DNA of 64,000 nucleotides from Cristatella mucedo (taxonomy: Eukaryota > Bryozoa > Phylactolaemata > Cristatellidae), in the NCBI GenBank assembly GCA_009760855.2, contig WPIO01000018.1:3164001-3228000 (forward strand), written 5' to 3'. The notes under the pieces were generated by a model. It saw nothing but the letters and a program-made list of their open reading frames with translations. It was not told the DNA's origin and ran no database searches. The translations under genes and the position numbers were made by a program. Below, one piece after another: positions 41,600 through 53,083 of the stretch (positions are counted from its first letter, which is position 1; each line of letters begins with the position of its first letter).

Positions 41600-43550
41600 T
41601 ATGAACATTTCTCGGACATTGCCCTGCAATCGACTGCAACGGCCCAGTCTCATTACGCAATCCACCAAAATCCGCCTCAAAACGACCAGAAAGAGTATTC
41701 TAGAAGCTCTAATTATGATTACACATTACTCTTCTCTTTAGTTATAGCGTACGCGCAAGAATTCACTGAAGTTGCCTTGGGCGTTGTGGTGCAATGCACT
41801 GCAATCGACTGCAATGGCCCGGGCCAATAACGCCATCTACTGCATCCGCTAAAATTATTCTTGAAATTGGTTTCTCAATACTGCAATTTTGAATAAATAT
41901 TACGCCCTCCGTTTGCGGTGCAATCACGTGATTTTAACCAATTGCGTGCGTACAATCATGGATAATGCATGGCAATCGATGGCAATGGCTCGGAGCTGCA
42001 ATCCACTCCAATCCGTGGCAAATCGACCGCAAATAAGCTGCTCGATAAATAACAAATAAGCTCCAATTCTCATTGCATATAACATTTAGATGTCTTCAAA
42101 GTGAAACGATTGAATTCTCAACCTATTTTGCTCATTATTTTTTGGTGACGTATGGCAATCGACAGCAGCGTCCGGGCTAATCCACAATCCGTCGCAAAGT
42201 GACGAGAAATTAGCTGTGCGATGCTCCAATTCTCAATCCAGGTAGCATCTCACTGTGCTCGCAACTAACTTCAACCCATTGTGTGAGTTCAATTTTGAGC
42301 AATTCGTGGCAATCTACGGTAATTGTAGGGGGGCCAATATAGCATTCCATTTTAATCCATTGCAAATCGCTGGAAAATAGCTGAGCCACTCTCCAACTTC
42401 TCTTGCGTATTTCAGCGCACTGCATTAAAAGTGCAGCAACGTTATTTCAACCAACCACCTGCGTACAATCGCGGACAATGTGTGGCGATCGACAGAAATG
42501 GCTCGGCTCAATACCACAATCCGTGGCAAATCAATCTCAGATTGGCTACGCGAAGCTACAATTCTCATTGCATATAACTTTTTCCTGCGTACAAAGTGAA
42601 ACCTTGGAATCGTTAAGCTGGTTGGCTCGTGAAATTTTGGAAATGCAGTGTCGCGGCAAATATCGCAATCCGCTTAGGAAAGATGTAATTCTCATTCCTC
42701 ATAACATTTCAGAACGGAAGCACATATTTGCAACCTACTGTAGCATTTAATCTCGGGCAATGCTTGGCAATTGACGGCAATAGCTAGGACAACTACAGCT
42801 ACCTGTTACTAAGAGATAAAAAGTGGCTGTATGATGAAGCTCTAAGTTGCTCATGGGATCGGTCCATTGCCGTCGATTGCATGGCTTTTTCTGAAGGTGC
42901 GCATGCGTACGGTGCGAAATGTTGTGGGTGCACTTTGAACTGAGTCTAGTCTTATATGCAATATAAATTTGAGGATTATTTGCAGAGGATTACAGTGAAT
43001 TGATGTATATGCCCAGGCCGTTCGGCCGATTGCCGTACATTGCATGTGTTCGCGAATTTGCGATGGCTTGAATTTACGTGCATGTGCACTTAGTGCAGAG
43101 CGCTTTGATATACAATAAAAACTGGAGTTCGACGCATTCTATTTGCAGCCGATTGATGGTGGATGCGGTGGATTGCAGTGGGTTGCGTTATTGGCTCGGG
43201 CCATTGCAGTCGACTGGCAGTGCATTGGACAAGAACGCCAATACAAGTGACATTTGGTGAGTACACCTGTCACAGAGTTTACTGTCACGTGCAATCAAAC
43301 ATCAAGTAGCTTTTCGCATAAATTTAATTTCTTTCGCGCTTTACGGTGGAATGCATTGGATTGCCGCAGAATGCGGCATTAGCCCGGGCCGCTGCAATCT
43401 ATTTCAGTGGACTTCGTGTAGGTGGGGGTACATTAAATCGACGGTGTAGGTCGGCATGCACTCGAAATTTCCGAGGTCGGCGCAGTCGCTTTCATGCCGA
43501 TTTGAGCTTAGCTAGAGTGGATCGCGGTGGATTGCCCTGCGGTTAAGGTG
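41600..43550. repeat. Inverted array of about 170-bp satellite monomers
   Basis: The motif GCAATCGACTGCAATGGCCC recurs at about 41,629, 41,801, 41,972, 42,154, 42,310, 42,486 and 42,767, spaced roughly 155-180 bp. From about 42,840 the same motif appears as its reverse complement (42,870, 43,025, 43,195, 43,390). The segment at 41,795-41,845 aligns closely with the reverse complement of 43,165-43,222, including 'CCAATAACGC'. So two arms of diverged monomers face each other with the turn near 42,820. No credible gene inside. Confidence 0.85.
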
Positions 43551-44095
43551 CACGCCGTGTTTTGCACGCAATGCCTAATCCTCCGAGCAAATTAGCCATA
43601 GTGCTCACTCGTCGGCTCACCCAGACTTCGTTAAGTGGCTGCATTCCGACGGTCAAAATGGCTAATTTGCTCGGATTTACTCGGGTTTCGAATAGAAATA
43701 TACGCGCGCGGATCGCCTTGTGCCCCTCGGGGATGACAGCACGCTTTCGGCACGCAATCAGTCGGATTTTTTTAATCGCACTAGCTAATCGATCGGACGG
43801 ACGATTGAGCGGCGGCAGGGGCGAGCAAGGTATGCTCGCGCGGACAGCATCCCTTGTCCTCGGGTCGGATGCTTCCGCGACTCGCGGACGATTCTGGATA
43901 CCGAAGGGGGACATCGTGTGGAGACTAAATAAGAAGCACACGATTTCGGATGAGTTGATTTTGATCATTCTAGGAGTTGACGGCATACAATCGCAGGAGA
44001 CAATGGGATCCGATAGACGGAATGCAACCTCCTTTAATGTGAGTAGGGCCATTCGCAACATAACGTACTCTGGTGTAATGTATCTTCCTGTGTAG
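43543..44095. other. Unresolved block open on both strands
   Basis: A plus frame (43,562-44,095, 177 codons) and a minus frame (44,061-43,543, 172 codons) overlap almost completely. Neither has a recognisable domain. Frames of this length are expected once or twice by chance in 64 kb, so neither is called as a gene. The 18-bp inverted repeat is at one end. Confidence 0.3.
43582..43675. repeat. Perfect 18-bp inverted repeat
   Basis: TCCGAGCAAATTAGCCAT at 43,582-43,599 and its exact reverse complement at 43,658-43,675, 58 bp apart. Both lie just beyond the satellite. Could be a transposon end structure or a hairpin. Confidence 0.9.
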
Positions 44096-44475
44096 CTCCA
44101 CTGAGGCCCCGAGGACTGTGACTGATACGGGGCAGATTTGGTTTCTCTAGCGCGCTCAAATGTCTAAGTGGCTTTCGATGCACTACTTTAGCCAGCGGGC
44201 TCGACAGCGTTAGGCACTGCTGTCACCGTCTGCGACGCCGTCTGCGACGACGCGGCCGCCGCGCCCCTCGCCTGCCGACGCGCGGGCCTCTTGTTTCGCT
44301 CGGCTGTGAAAATAACTCGAACCTTCTCTTTTTGAGCGGCGCCGCTGGTGAAGCAGCGGCTCATGCTCGACCCTCCCTCCTCCCACGGGCACTCTCGCCC
44401 GTGGGAGGAGCGTTCGAGCGGCCGAAGCGTAAGTGGGCGTTCGAGCGGCCGACTTTATTGCAAAGCGACGCGCCG

Positions 44476-44654
44476 TCACCGCCTGGCAGAGGGCCTCCGG
44501 TAGTACTTCGAGGCGCCGCCATACTTTGACGACTGCGTGGCGACTATGGACGTGCACGAAGGCAGGTGCGTCGCGGTCGAGTTCGCCGCCGACCGCTCCG
44601 TCTTCTCGCTGATGGTCGTCAGGGCGCCGGCCGACGTCGAGGGCGACAAGGGCG

Positions 44655-44700
<46 letters not shown>

Positions 44701-45233
44701 CGTCTTGGGAGCGCCAATAAGTGCGACCGTAGTGCCGGACTCCGCTGCGAGCGCGCTCGAAGCCGCTGCCGCCGAAGCTTCCGATTTGCGCTCGACAGCC
44801 GTCGACCTCTTTGGGAACCGTCCTGCTCCTGCTCCTCCTCCTGCTCCTCCTCCTCCTGCTCCTCCTGCTCCTCCTCCTCCTCCTCCTCCTCCTCCTCCTC
44901 CTCCTCCTCCTCCTCCTCCTCCTCCTCTTCCTGCTGGTTTTCCGCCGCCGCCTCCGCCTTTTGAGGTGCATCTCTCGGTTTCCGCGGTGACAAACGTTTG
45001 CGCAGATGACGAGTAGAGCGACGACGACTGCGACGAATCGGGAGCGAGCTTTTGCGGCGGCGGCCGCCGCAGCTCTTGGGTCTTGCTCGCGCGACAGGTT
45101 CGTCTCATGCACACCAAGGCACCGGCGGTGACGAGCGATCCAATGAGGGTGAGCACGCCGAGTAGTATCAGCCGTGGACGGCCGCCCGCGAGTTTAACGT
45201 CGCTGGATGCTCCTCCTCCTCCTCCTCCTCGCT
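44476..45233 (-). CDS. Probable last exon of a single-pass membrane protein
   Basis: On the minus strand an acceptor (CTCGACATTTCAG) ends at 45,234. The exon begins with two bases (phase 1) and 251 open codons to TGA at 44,478-44,476. Order: a Gly run, SSDVKLAGGRPR, a transmembrane helix LILLGVLTLIGSLVTAGALV, the stop-transfer CMRRTCRASK, then a cytoplasmic tail with YSSSAQTF, long poly-Gly and poly-Ala tracts from (GGA)n and (GGC)n, and a basic tyrosine-containing end SKYGGASKYYRRPSARR. A type I receptor-like tail is the simplest reading. Neighbouring frames are also open because stops are rare here, but only this one gives a helix with flanking charges. Upstream exons should lie beyond 45.3 kb. 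If the frame is instead unspliced it extends to 45,543. Confidence 0.45.
44655..44932. repeat. (GCC)n and (CTC)n tracts inside the membrane-protein exon
   Basis: About 15 GCC units (44,655-44,699) and a (CTC/CTG)n tract of about 110 bp (44,822-44,932). On the minus strand they encode Ala and Gly runs of the tail; other frames give Arg, Glu, Pro or Ser runs. Confidence 0.95.
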
Positions 45234-46350
45234 CTGAAATGTCGAGACGCGCTAGCCTGGCCGTCTCGCGACGAGCAGCTGCCAGCAGCCCACGCGCACT
45301 CGCAAAATGGCGCGCGCGCGCGCGAGCGCTCGTCGGCGCGTCGGCGAGAACGATGGGACGAAAGAAAGTCGCTTCAGCGTCCAGGGCTGTGGTGAGCGAA
45401 CGCTTTTTTCTGACTCGCGGACCGCGCTTGGGCCTGCTGCTCGCGAGCGAGCGCGCTAGCATGGCCGCTTCGCAGCAGAGCCGCGGACGGCTGTGGCGAC
45501 GGGGGCCAATCAAGCCGCGGTCGCGAATTCGCTCAGCTAGCAACGGCAGAAATCTGAATCGTGGCAGCGTTAAATAATTTTTTTTAATAAGCCGTGCCAG
45601 GGACTACGTCAACTGCGGAGGTGATTTTAAAAATAGACCATGTGCGGCGAACGTTAATTTTAGAGCGACCGATGACAACTACTCTCCTACTGCCGACTAT
45701 TGCACATCTTTTTCAGCGGTCCTGAGCTGCTACTTCTATGCTATTCACTACCTCAACTGCTCTCCTGACTCGGCTATGCTTCCCACTTTCTCTTTGTTGC
45801 GTGAGACGAAGTCTGTTGGCTACCGAATGCGTACCGAAAGCCGCTTAGGCTGTGAGTGAGCTATACAGAACTCTCCTGCGTAACACCCACATGGTCTTTA
45901 TGACTTTGTGGAGTTACTGACGGAGATACATTACATTACATTGCCGACTCCCATGTCGCGCGCGCGCGCTTGCCAAAGTGCTTTTCTTCCGCTTGCGACG
46001 AGCCTGGAGAGTAGTAGCGCGACGATCTACGATGGCGAGCATTTGATGACTGCTCCATGCCAGGGGGGGCGGGCGAGAGAGTCTGACAGGTCATTGCAAA
46101 TTAAGGAGCTGCCACGTCGTCACGTTAGCTCAGCGAAATTGAGTGCGCAACGCGATAGTTGCGGGACTGCTGCGCTCTACCTTATTTCTATCGGTGCGCA
46201 TACTTTTGGTGAATAGCAGCGTTGGCGATTTAATGGAAATGCAGGAGAGTTGGCGGCCCCCACGGCAGCAGCCGCGGCGGTCCCCAAATACTTTCGCCTC
46301 GGATTGCGCCTCGGTGACCCCTCTAACTCATTGCAATCGACGCTGAATAC
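45234..46350. other. GC-rich flank and spacer, no gene called
   Basis: Continues the GC-rich island with CG runs at 45,310-45,325 and 45,958-45,968. Frames overlapping on both strands are Arg/Ser/Ala-rich. No leader exon for the membrane protein was recognised here on the minus strand. Confidence 0.4.
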
Positions 46351-47379
46351 AAACCCGCAATGTCATGATATGGGCCCGTTCCTAATAGAATGAATCTTTC
46401 GTGCTTCTCTCATACCAAAGTGGCCAGACCCTGCTCGGTCAGTTGCAAACAGCCTCTATCTAATGTTACAGGAAAATTGAGATGCCCCAATTAGAAGGAT
46501 AGTGTAGGATAGTGTAATTAGCATTAAAATATCGGCGTAAAACGGCAGCAGTAAATGTGGTTTCCGGTTCACTTGCAGGTGAAAACATTGCACCGTTGCG
46601 TAACAATTTCCACGGTTTGCCCCAAAGTCAGGGCGCGCAGACTAAAGCCTCCCCAGCTGAAATTATTTTGCAATGCTAAGGGACGAGGGTAAGCTTGTGC
46701 TCCACAGACTGCCTGTGGGTACGTGAATACTCGTGCCGATGTAGTCAATAGCTATCATTTTTAATGGAAGTCCCTTACAACCGATAAACGGAGGTCACTT
46801 TAATGGAAGTCATCACAGTCTGAGTCATGCAAACGGAATTCGAAAAGGGAGCGACACTGGAAATATCTAATTACTACGTAGTAGTAGTATATCTATATTA
46901 GTAGTAGTAGTATATCTATACTACTACGTACGTGCCTCTGCAATGTGCATAGCTACAGGCAATAACAGCTCCTCAAGGAGCCTCATAAGGTTGGCCAAGT
47001 ATTTCCTTTAAAAATGTCTCCGCCAACCAACCATTGCGAGTTTATTCTTTCTTCGCAACGGATCCGGAACAAGAGAGAGCAGCAGAGCGAGCAGATTATA
47101 TACAGGTTGGGCGTATTGCACATGGCGGGAGAGAAAACGACGGGGAAATCTTCTCAGCTTTACGCAGCCGAAACTCAATAGAAACGTCGCACACGAAAAA
47201 CTTTGCAAGAATAGAAAGAGATACTGGAGAAGAAGCAGACGAGCTTCGTACTGCCAAATCTCAGCGAACGCCTCGCTTATGATAAAGTCACCATTAGGAA
47301 GAAATCGGAGGTAAGGTGCAAGCACTACGCAACCCAGATGTGAATTCGAATCCTTGTGCGGCGGCAGTAGCGGCCGGGC
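46351..47379. other. Unassigned spacer
   Basis: Short TAGTAGTAGTATATCTAT palindromic repeat at 46,875-46,930. A 125-codon minus frame (47,385-47,008) is hydrophobic in part, without recognisable family. Confidence 0.35.
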
Positions 47380-47620
47380 TCGCAAGCGCGCAAGCCTTGT
47401 GCGGCGACAGTAGGAATCTGCTGTTAGTCGGCCGATCGACAGGGAGCCATTGCAGTTTCTTTAGCAACCGAGACACGTGGCTGAACCAATGAGATGTTTT
47501 TACTTGCGTCGCAGCCGCTTTCCTTATCAGCTGCAGAGGCTTAAAGGCTTTTTTCGGCAGCCCCGTCAAAACGCAATTGCAGCAATTGCTAGCCTAGAAG
47601 CTGTTTGGACTTAAGCAAGG
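47380..47620 (-). mobile_element. LINE RT C-terminal fragment of another subfamily (Rex1/CR1-like)
   Basis: On the minus strand a frame reads LTGLPKKAFKPLQLIRKAAA, then TQVKTSHWFSHVSRLLKKLQ and WLPVDRPTN. This follows the conserved order 'LLxGLP...LQxIQNAAARLV...H..P.L..L.WLPV' of CR1/L2/Rex1 elements but differs clearly from the main family here. Confidence 0.75.
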
Positions 47621-48149
47621 CACAAAAACTGATGTCTTAGATAAGGATTGAAAGTGACGAAGCAGTCTCCTTAATGAATCGTTGAAACTCTATGCACCTA
47701 TCAGAGAGAGCACCCACATTCCGAGCGCAAGACGGTGGGCGTAGTGACTAGAATGCGTCTTCCGGATTTTACTACGTGTCGCTCGATTCACTATTGAGCA
47801 ACAGCGCAGCCAAGCTCCGACCTGGTCCGTGGACCACCGTGCAGTCCAAGCTCCGTCCTCGGACCGGGCCAGAACTTGGTTAACCGAAGGGTGGCTGGAG
47901 AACGAGTACGCGAAGTGCCGAACGAGTTCTGGAAGGCGTGCTTTAGCAGTCGGGCTGCTTGACGTGGACACGTTATTTCAGCATCGCGCTACTTATCGTC
48001 AGATGAATCGAAGTTAATCGCCAGCCTTTTAAGTGCCGCCGCGAAACGGAAACTGGCTCGTAGCCCTTGCTCGCGCTTAGATGGCGTCTTCGCGGCGTAC
48101 ACCTGAGTTGCCATTTAAGGCGACCAGGCTTTTTTTTCTGCATCCTAAG
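47621..48149. other. Unassigned spacer
   Basis: Includes GGTCCGTGGACC and CGGACCGGGCC palindromic words near 47,823-47,870; no gene or repeat assigned. Confidence 0.35.
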
Positions 48150-48312
48150 AATCCTAGCTGCTTAAACAGCCTCTTTTTGTATAGCGACAGAAGAGCCTTT
48201 ATGGCTATCACTACCGCTTGCAGTGGCGATAAAGGATCGCTCACCGCAGAATCGAACCCACGACCTCGGGACCGAGGTCATGAAAGCAACCGCCTTACCT
48301 AGTGTGCCATCT
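48150..48312 (-). mobile_element. tRNA-derived SINE (family A)
   Basis: Near-consensus minus-strand copy: GATGGCACACTAGGTAAGGC, GACCTCGGTCCCGAGGTC, B box GGGTTCGATTCTGCGGTGAG, CGATCCTTTATCGCCACTGC, AAGCGGTAGTGATAGCC and ending in GTTTAAGCAGCTAGG. Confidence 0.9.
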
Positions 48313-51020
48313 TGCATGTGACTAAGCTGCCGGTGGTGGTATCGTCCGGACGAGGCGCCACTCGCAGCAGGCACCGGCGACCCTAGATCAAATCACTTGC
48401 TGTCTTAACGACTGTCACCTTTCATTCGCATTATCTTTTCAGGCCACGTAGAGCTAATTTCATTTTTAAAGTTGTTTATGTAGTAGCGCCACCTTTCAAG
48501 CACCAGCCGAATAGCACTTCACTTTGCATTGCAAACATTTTGCCTGTTTATATTATTCATTTCCAGAGCGCTTTCTTCCTTTCACGCGAATCTGCACAGG
48601 CAGCATAACAAGCTCCAGGATTGCCAAAGGCCAGGGAGGTGCTCTTCTACTGGCGCTGCCATTGGCATCCCGCTGACTTGCAATGGAGGTAAAATGCTAT
48701 GCGTAAGCTGTGGGTAATCGCCAAGGTAATCGCCACGGCAGGGCGACTGGATGATGCCAGCGCACCAGAGCGATGTCTAATTGCAATCTGAATTGGTGAG
48801 AGAAAAGTGTTCTTGCGTACCACATGCCTACCCTAAGCTGGTCGTACTACGTTAGTTTAACAATGATAGCCTTGTATCGCGTTTATCGAAAACACTAGGT
48901 GCACTCGCAAAAAGTATTGAGTGCATGATATTCAATTTTAATTACAGATACCTAGCGTACGAGCGTGTAACTTCGCCAAGGCTCAGTCCAATGACTCGCC
49001 AACCAGCAGACCTGACTGTTCTGTCCAGTTCATTTGTATGCGTTTGATTGAATATTCACAGCTTTTAAAAACATAACGCAGTGATCTAAGCCTGGTCTTC
49101 GCTATTTCAGAATTCAACGCATGATTCATACCTCAATCAATTTTCCGTACATTGGTGCAGCATATTGTAGTTATATATGCAATTAGTAAATTATCTAGTC
49201 TGATAGTTTTAAACGACATCATAATTATAATTATACAATCATAATATAATCATAAATATACCATCATTTTACTACAATAAATATCCCTATGGGTACAGCG
49301 TAAGCGTGACGCCAGGTACTTTAGTTATTAGACCCATGATTGACACGTGGACTCAGACTCAAGTCGTACGAAATAAGCTGGGAATGCTGCATCCCAAAAA
49401 AGAAAGAAAATGCTTGCAAATTTAAAATCTATGCGCTTGGAGTTGGAATAAAAAAACTGGTCCCTCTTTTGTGGTTGAGTTCCACTAAAACTTACAACGT
49501 CTTTCAATTATGCCATCATACAATATTGCTAATCAAGCTTGGTTATCATTTGATTCCACTTCAGACCACAGAAGGCTTCCGGAAATGAGCTCCTCTTTGC
49601 AAACTCCGAGGGGCATGCCAGGAGCCGTAATGACGCTTTAGAGAAGGGTCCTGAGATCAATTAGTCTACTGTACGCGACACTCTACTGTACGCGATACTC
49701 TACTGTACGCGATAAGATTTTGTGCCGCCGACACATTACAATGCAAGCGATAATAAATAATCAAACGGTGGAATACCTGACGTATTCCTCTTTATGGCAA
49801 GCTGCTGATGAACCCAAGCCGTGCACACCAAACTTTTCCTCTTGGGCTTTGCTCTTTATAAAAAAGCAAGCAATTTTAGTGGGGACATTTTAACTTAAAA
49901 CTTTCCGCCACAATCGCTCGAGAATGCTTTCGCTCTCAATTGTTCAAGAGGGGATCCACTGTGGCCTAGTTGATAGAAAAGACAGAATATGCGAATTTAC
50001 TGGCTTCCACTCTAATCTAATCAAATCGTCCCAGTCCGTAGGCCATTATTTCCATACTTCTACTTCGAGTTAAGAGTCCAAGGAGTTTGACATCGCAGAT
50101 CAATCAATTCGTTGGGGCTCCGTCAATTGACTGCTAACAGCTCATAGCAATTCGTAGCTTTTTGGATGAACTTCATCGCTCCACAACACCTCATCTTTGG
50201 AGAATCCCCCAGTCTGCCGTGAGACATTGTGAGACCATTTTAGCAGCCAACCGAACCCAAAAAAGTGTTCATACGCGGTATTTCAACATAGAATTTACTG
50301 CACTTGGCTTTCACGGAGAACCTCTTCGCTTCACACTGAATCACTGATCTTTGCTGACTTGCGTACAGAGCCGCCATCCTATAATGAGTGGCCACACACT
50401 TTGCCCCTTTGTACTGTCACTGTGTTTCTGTGCCATGCTCGCCAGTGGTCCCTACGATCACCCTACCTTAGAGTGGTGTAAAGCACTTTGACGGTTTCGA
50501 TGTTTCCGTGACGACTTTTCGGTCTCGGCTCTCGGTGCCCTCGGGCCAGGCGGTGGCGGCGCTGCCTGCGGCGGCGCCGCCGCCCTTCGGCGCCGCCAGT
50601 ACGATATGAAGGAGCAGATTATTCAATTACCTAAAATCACCGGAAACGTGACGTAAATTACTGGAACCTGCGTGAGAAGAAGATGCGCGGACGGAGAGAG
50701 TCCAAAAACGGTGTCTGCGGTGGTTGCGCTTACTTTTTTTGCCTACACCCTCTTGAGTGACCCACGATCGATTCTAGCGTGGGTGGAATCCTTTGAAAAC
50801 GATTGCTGCCGAGGCCATCCAAAATCATTGACTACATCGGCCCAAGAAACCAGGTGAAATTGCAGCCTCTCGCCTGAAAGAAACATAGCCAATTTCCACG
50901 TGTCCCTGGCCAGTGTTTACTTCTGGGAGTTTTTATAGTTATCTGGCATTCTAAGCAACGATACCTATTCACGATTGGGCAACTTTCGACTGACTGCATC
51001 TTCACGCACGTCTCTGGCCT
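48313..51020. other. AT-rich intergenic region, no gene seen
   Basis: Three near-identical direct repeats of CTCTACTGTACGCGATA at 49,673-49,711. A GC-rich palindromic patch with GGCGGCGCCGCC words at 50,548-50,600. Small frames at 49,340-49,588 and 50,162-50,347 have no recognisable product. Confidence 0.4.
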
Positions 51021-51029
51021 TGGGCTCTT

Positions 51030-51135
51030 TTCGCAATCATGGGTGCTCGGACTTCTCGATCCCGATTAGTAATGGGTTCAAATCTTGCAGCAGACGATTC
51101 TTCTTTGCTCTTCGCTAGATTGAAGGTCACAAAGG
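51030..51135 (+). mobile_element. Probable decayed family A SINE
   Basis: Has GGTGCTCGGACTTCTCGA, B-box-like GGGTTCAAATCTTGCAGC, GACGATTCTTCTTTGC and AAAGGCTCGTC, the family A order with heavy divergence. Confidence 0.45.
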
Positions 51136-51319
51136 CTCGTCTAGCTCATAATCAGTGAGGCATTTCAATTAGCTGATCAATGACGTTCTGCATGTCATCA
51201 GCATTACATCTGCAAAAGTTGAGATGCAGACTATTGCACGTAGCTTCTGGAGATACCCGTAAAGTCACTACTGAAGCCCATCCTTCAGACATTGACTTAT
51301 CACGTAGCCTCATGCCTAA

Positions 51320-51321
<2 letters not shown>

Positions 51322-51395
<74 letters not shown>
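51322..51395. repeat. (AT)n microsatellite with central GTATGTATG
   Basis: Directly visible; same architecture on a smaller scale as the 37.8-kb compound repeat. Confidence 0.95.
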
Positions 51396-51397
<2 letters not shown>

Positions 51398-51785
51398 AGC
51401 CTACACAAATATTCCTGTCAGAGTATTAGTAATCATATAAACGACGCTCCGTTGGTAATTTTAATGCAAAAAATGTCCTCGCTATGTTTTTTCACTGCAA
51501 TATAGGGCTCTGCTCTTACGACGCTTACGTCGGCTCCAGAAATTGAGAGGTAGTCGATCAGCCACAGCAGTCCTTGTCCTCAGATAATCCGCTGCTGCCT
51601 GAGTCGGAACTAAAATCTTGCTCAATAACGTACGCAAGCGTCAGTGTCGGAGCGACATCGCTCTTCGGCTACTTACTTGCACCTCCTGCTGGGGGAAGGT
51701 TCGGTATTTTCCGGTAGCTCAGATGGCTCCCACCAGAGGTCCTGCGAGTGCCAGCTAAGACTGCGGAGACTAAGGAGTCAGCCCA

Positions 51786-51839
51786 GCTGAGGACGCGCGC
51801 TGGCTGCTCGTGCTCTGGCAGCCAGCGCGCGTCCTCAGC
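51786..51839. repeat. Perfect 22-bp-arm inverted repeat (hairpin)
   Basis: Left arm GCTGAGGACGCGCGCTGGCTGC begins at 51,786 (shown minus none of its 22 bases being mismatched), spacer TCGTGCTCTG (10 bp), right arm is its exact reverse complement to 51,839. GC-rich arms in ordinary surroundings. Could be a fold-back element, a structured RNA or a recent template-switch event. Confidence 0.95.
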
Positions 51840-52640
51840 CTACATAGATACCGACAGCTACTCGAGCTTCGACCCGCTTAGTTATCCGAGCTAAATGGCT
51901 ACCTCAATTGCCCGAGCTGCAGCGCCAGCATTCATCAGCGGCCCCAGCGGGTCTGTGGCTCAGACCGGGTCGGTCGGTCGCGAGCGTGCTGAATTCTCTA
52001 GCGGCGCATGGCTGAGAATTTCGTCCTGACCTCGGTCATGGACGATATTAATCCGATTGACCGGCATATCTTTGATTGCTGCAAGAAAAATACAAACCCC
52101 GAAATATTTCACGACCGCATAACGCTTGCAGAAAAGTAGTACACGAGCGATTCAGGATCGAGCTCCGTCACGTCCTCAGAATTGCCAGGGAAAGTTTGGT
52201 GCTCCACGCTTCAATCTCTAATACGACTTCATTCTTCGATTAATATTATCGTAGCTCTTCACAGTGATTCAAAAGTCTGCTAGTAACTGTATACTCAGAT
52301 AAGATATCTGATTGATATTGCCCATCATACCATCACAGGCTTTCTCACTAAATATTGGGCATAATATGTAGTTAGAAATAAAGTAAACAGCATAGGGTAA
52401 ACAAGACTGGATTCGCGAGGCGACGGCAGGAGCAGGACTTAATTTTGTCGAAGTCGCATTCGATTGTGCGCCGGTGCAGAAAGGAAGAGTGGCTCCTCCT
52501 GGTGCCTGCGTGCATGTGTGCCTTCGTGCCTGCGTGCATTCGTGCCTTCGTGCGTGATCGTACACTAGCTTTAAGATGTTCTCGTGTATCTATTGAGAAA
52601 GAGGTCGAAGCTAAATGTGTTCATCTAAAGGTGTTCCTCT
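51840..52640. other. Unassigned, with a 12-bp-type tandem repeat
   Basis: Short tandem repeat of GTGCCTGCGTGCATTC-type units at about 52,499-52,552. No gene recognised. Confidence 0.4.
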
Positions 52641-52653
52641 CTAGTCGAGTGTA

Positions 52654-52785
52654 GCGCGTACGACCTGAGCGACAGAAAAGCCAATGGTTCAGAAAACACA
52701 TTGTGGACCAGCTCGATGCTGTGACGGCTGTCAGTGATGATGATGAAGCCGAGACGGCTACGGTAATAATAACAGGTATGTAGAA
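52654..52785 (+). CDS. Possible internal exon, unknown protein
   Basis: Between an acceptor-like GTCGAGTGTAG (ends about 52,653) and a donor ATAACAG|GTATGT (52,785) one frame is fully open. It includes QKSQWFRKHIVDQLDAVTAV, then SDDDEAETATVIIT, with a phase-1 donor. The acidic stretch and balanced composition look protein-like. No family is recognised, and a directly compatible next exon was not found; the open frame at 52,880-53,083 is in a different phase. Confidence 0.2.
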
Positions 52786-52879
52786 TATTCATTTGAAAAT
52801 ATTTTGTAATAATCAGTCAGTGCCTAGCGAGGTGGGTAAAGCCGAAAGTAGACACACCTATCACAGAGGGTTCGGTTAG

Positions 52880-53083
52880 TTTTCTACTATTAACTTGGCT
52901 GAGGATGACCTTAGTTTAAGGAAGGGCGTGAAAAAAATTTTCATTCGCTGTCAGTCACTTTATGATAGCCCGAGAGATTACTACTGGTTTAACCCTGAGG
53001 AGTTGAATATGGTGTCTGGATTAATAAATCGATTTCCCTTTGGGTTTCGAAGTGAGCGTTATCAAGCGACATCTCGTGGCTGA
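52880..53083 (+). CDS. Possible terminal exon, unknown protein
   Basis: Open frame of 67 codons after an acceptor-like GGTTAG, ending in TGA at 53,081. It contains LRKGVKKIFIRCQSLYDSP and WFNPEELNMVSGLINRFPFG, a plausible globular sequence without repeats. No family is recognised; it may belong with the exon-like segment at 52,654-52,785 through an unseen exon, or be chance. Confidence 0.2.
   Translation, partial: FSTINLAEDDLSLRKGVKKIFIRCQSLYDSPRDYYWFNPEELNMVSGLINRFPFGFRSERYQATSRG

Noticed and set aside
41600-43550. CRISPR-like array from regularly spaced repeats
   Set aside because: Monomers are about 170 bp, diverged along their whole length and inverted halfway. The sequence is eukaryotic, so a satellite is the right reading.
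43543-44095. Overlapping 177- and 172-codon frames as genes
   Set aside because: No domain, fully overlapping on opposite strands, and of a length expected by chance in a window of this size.
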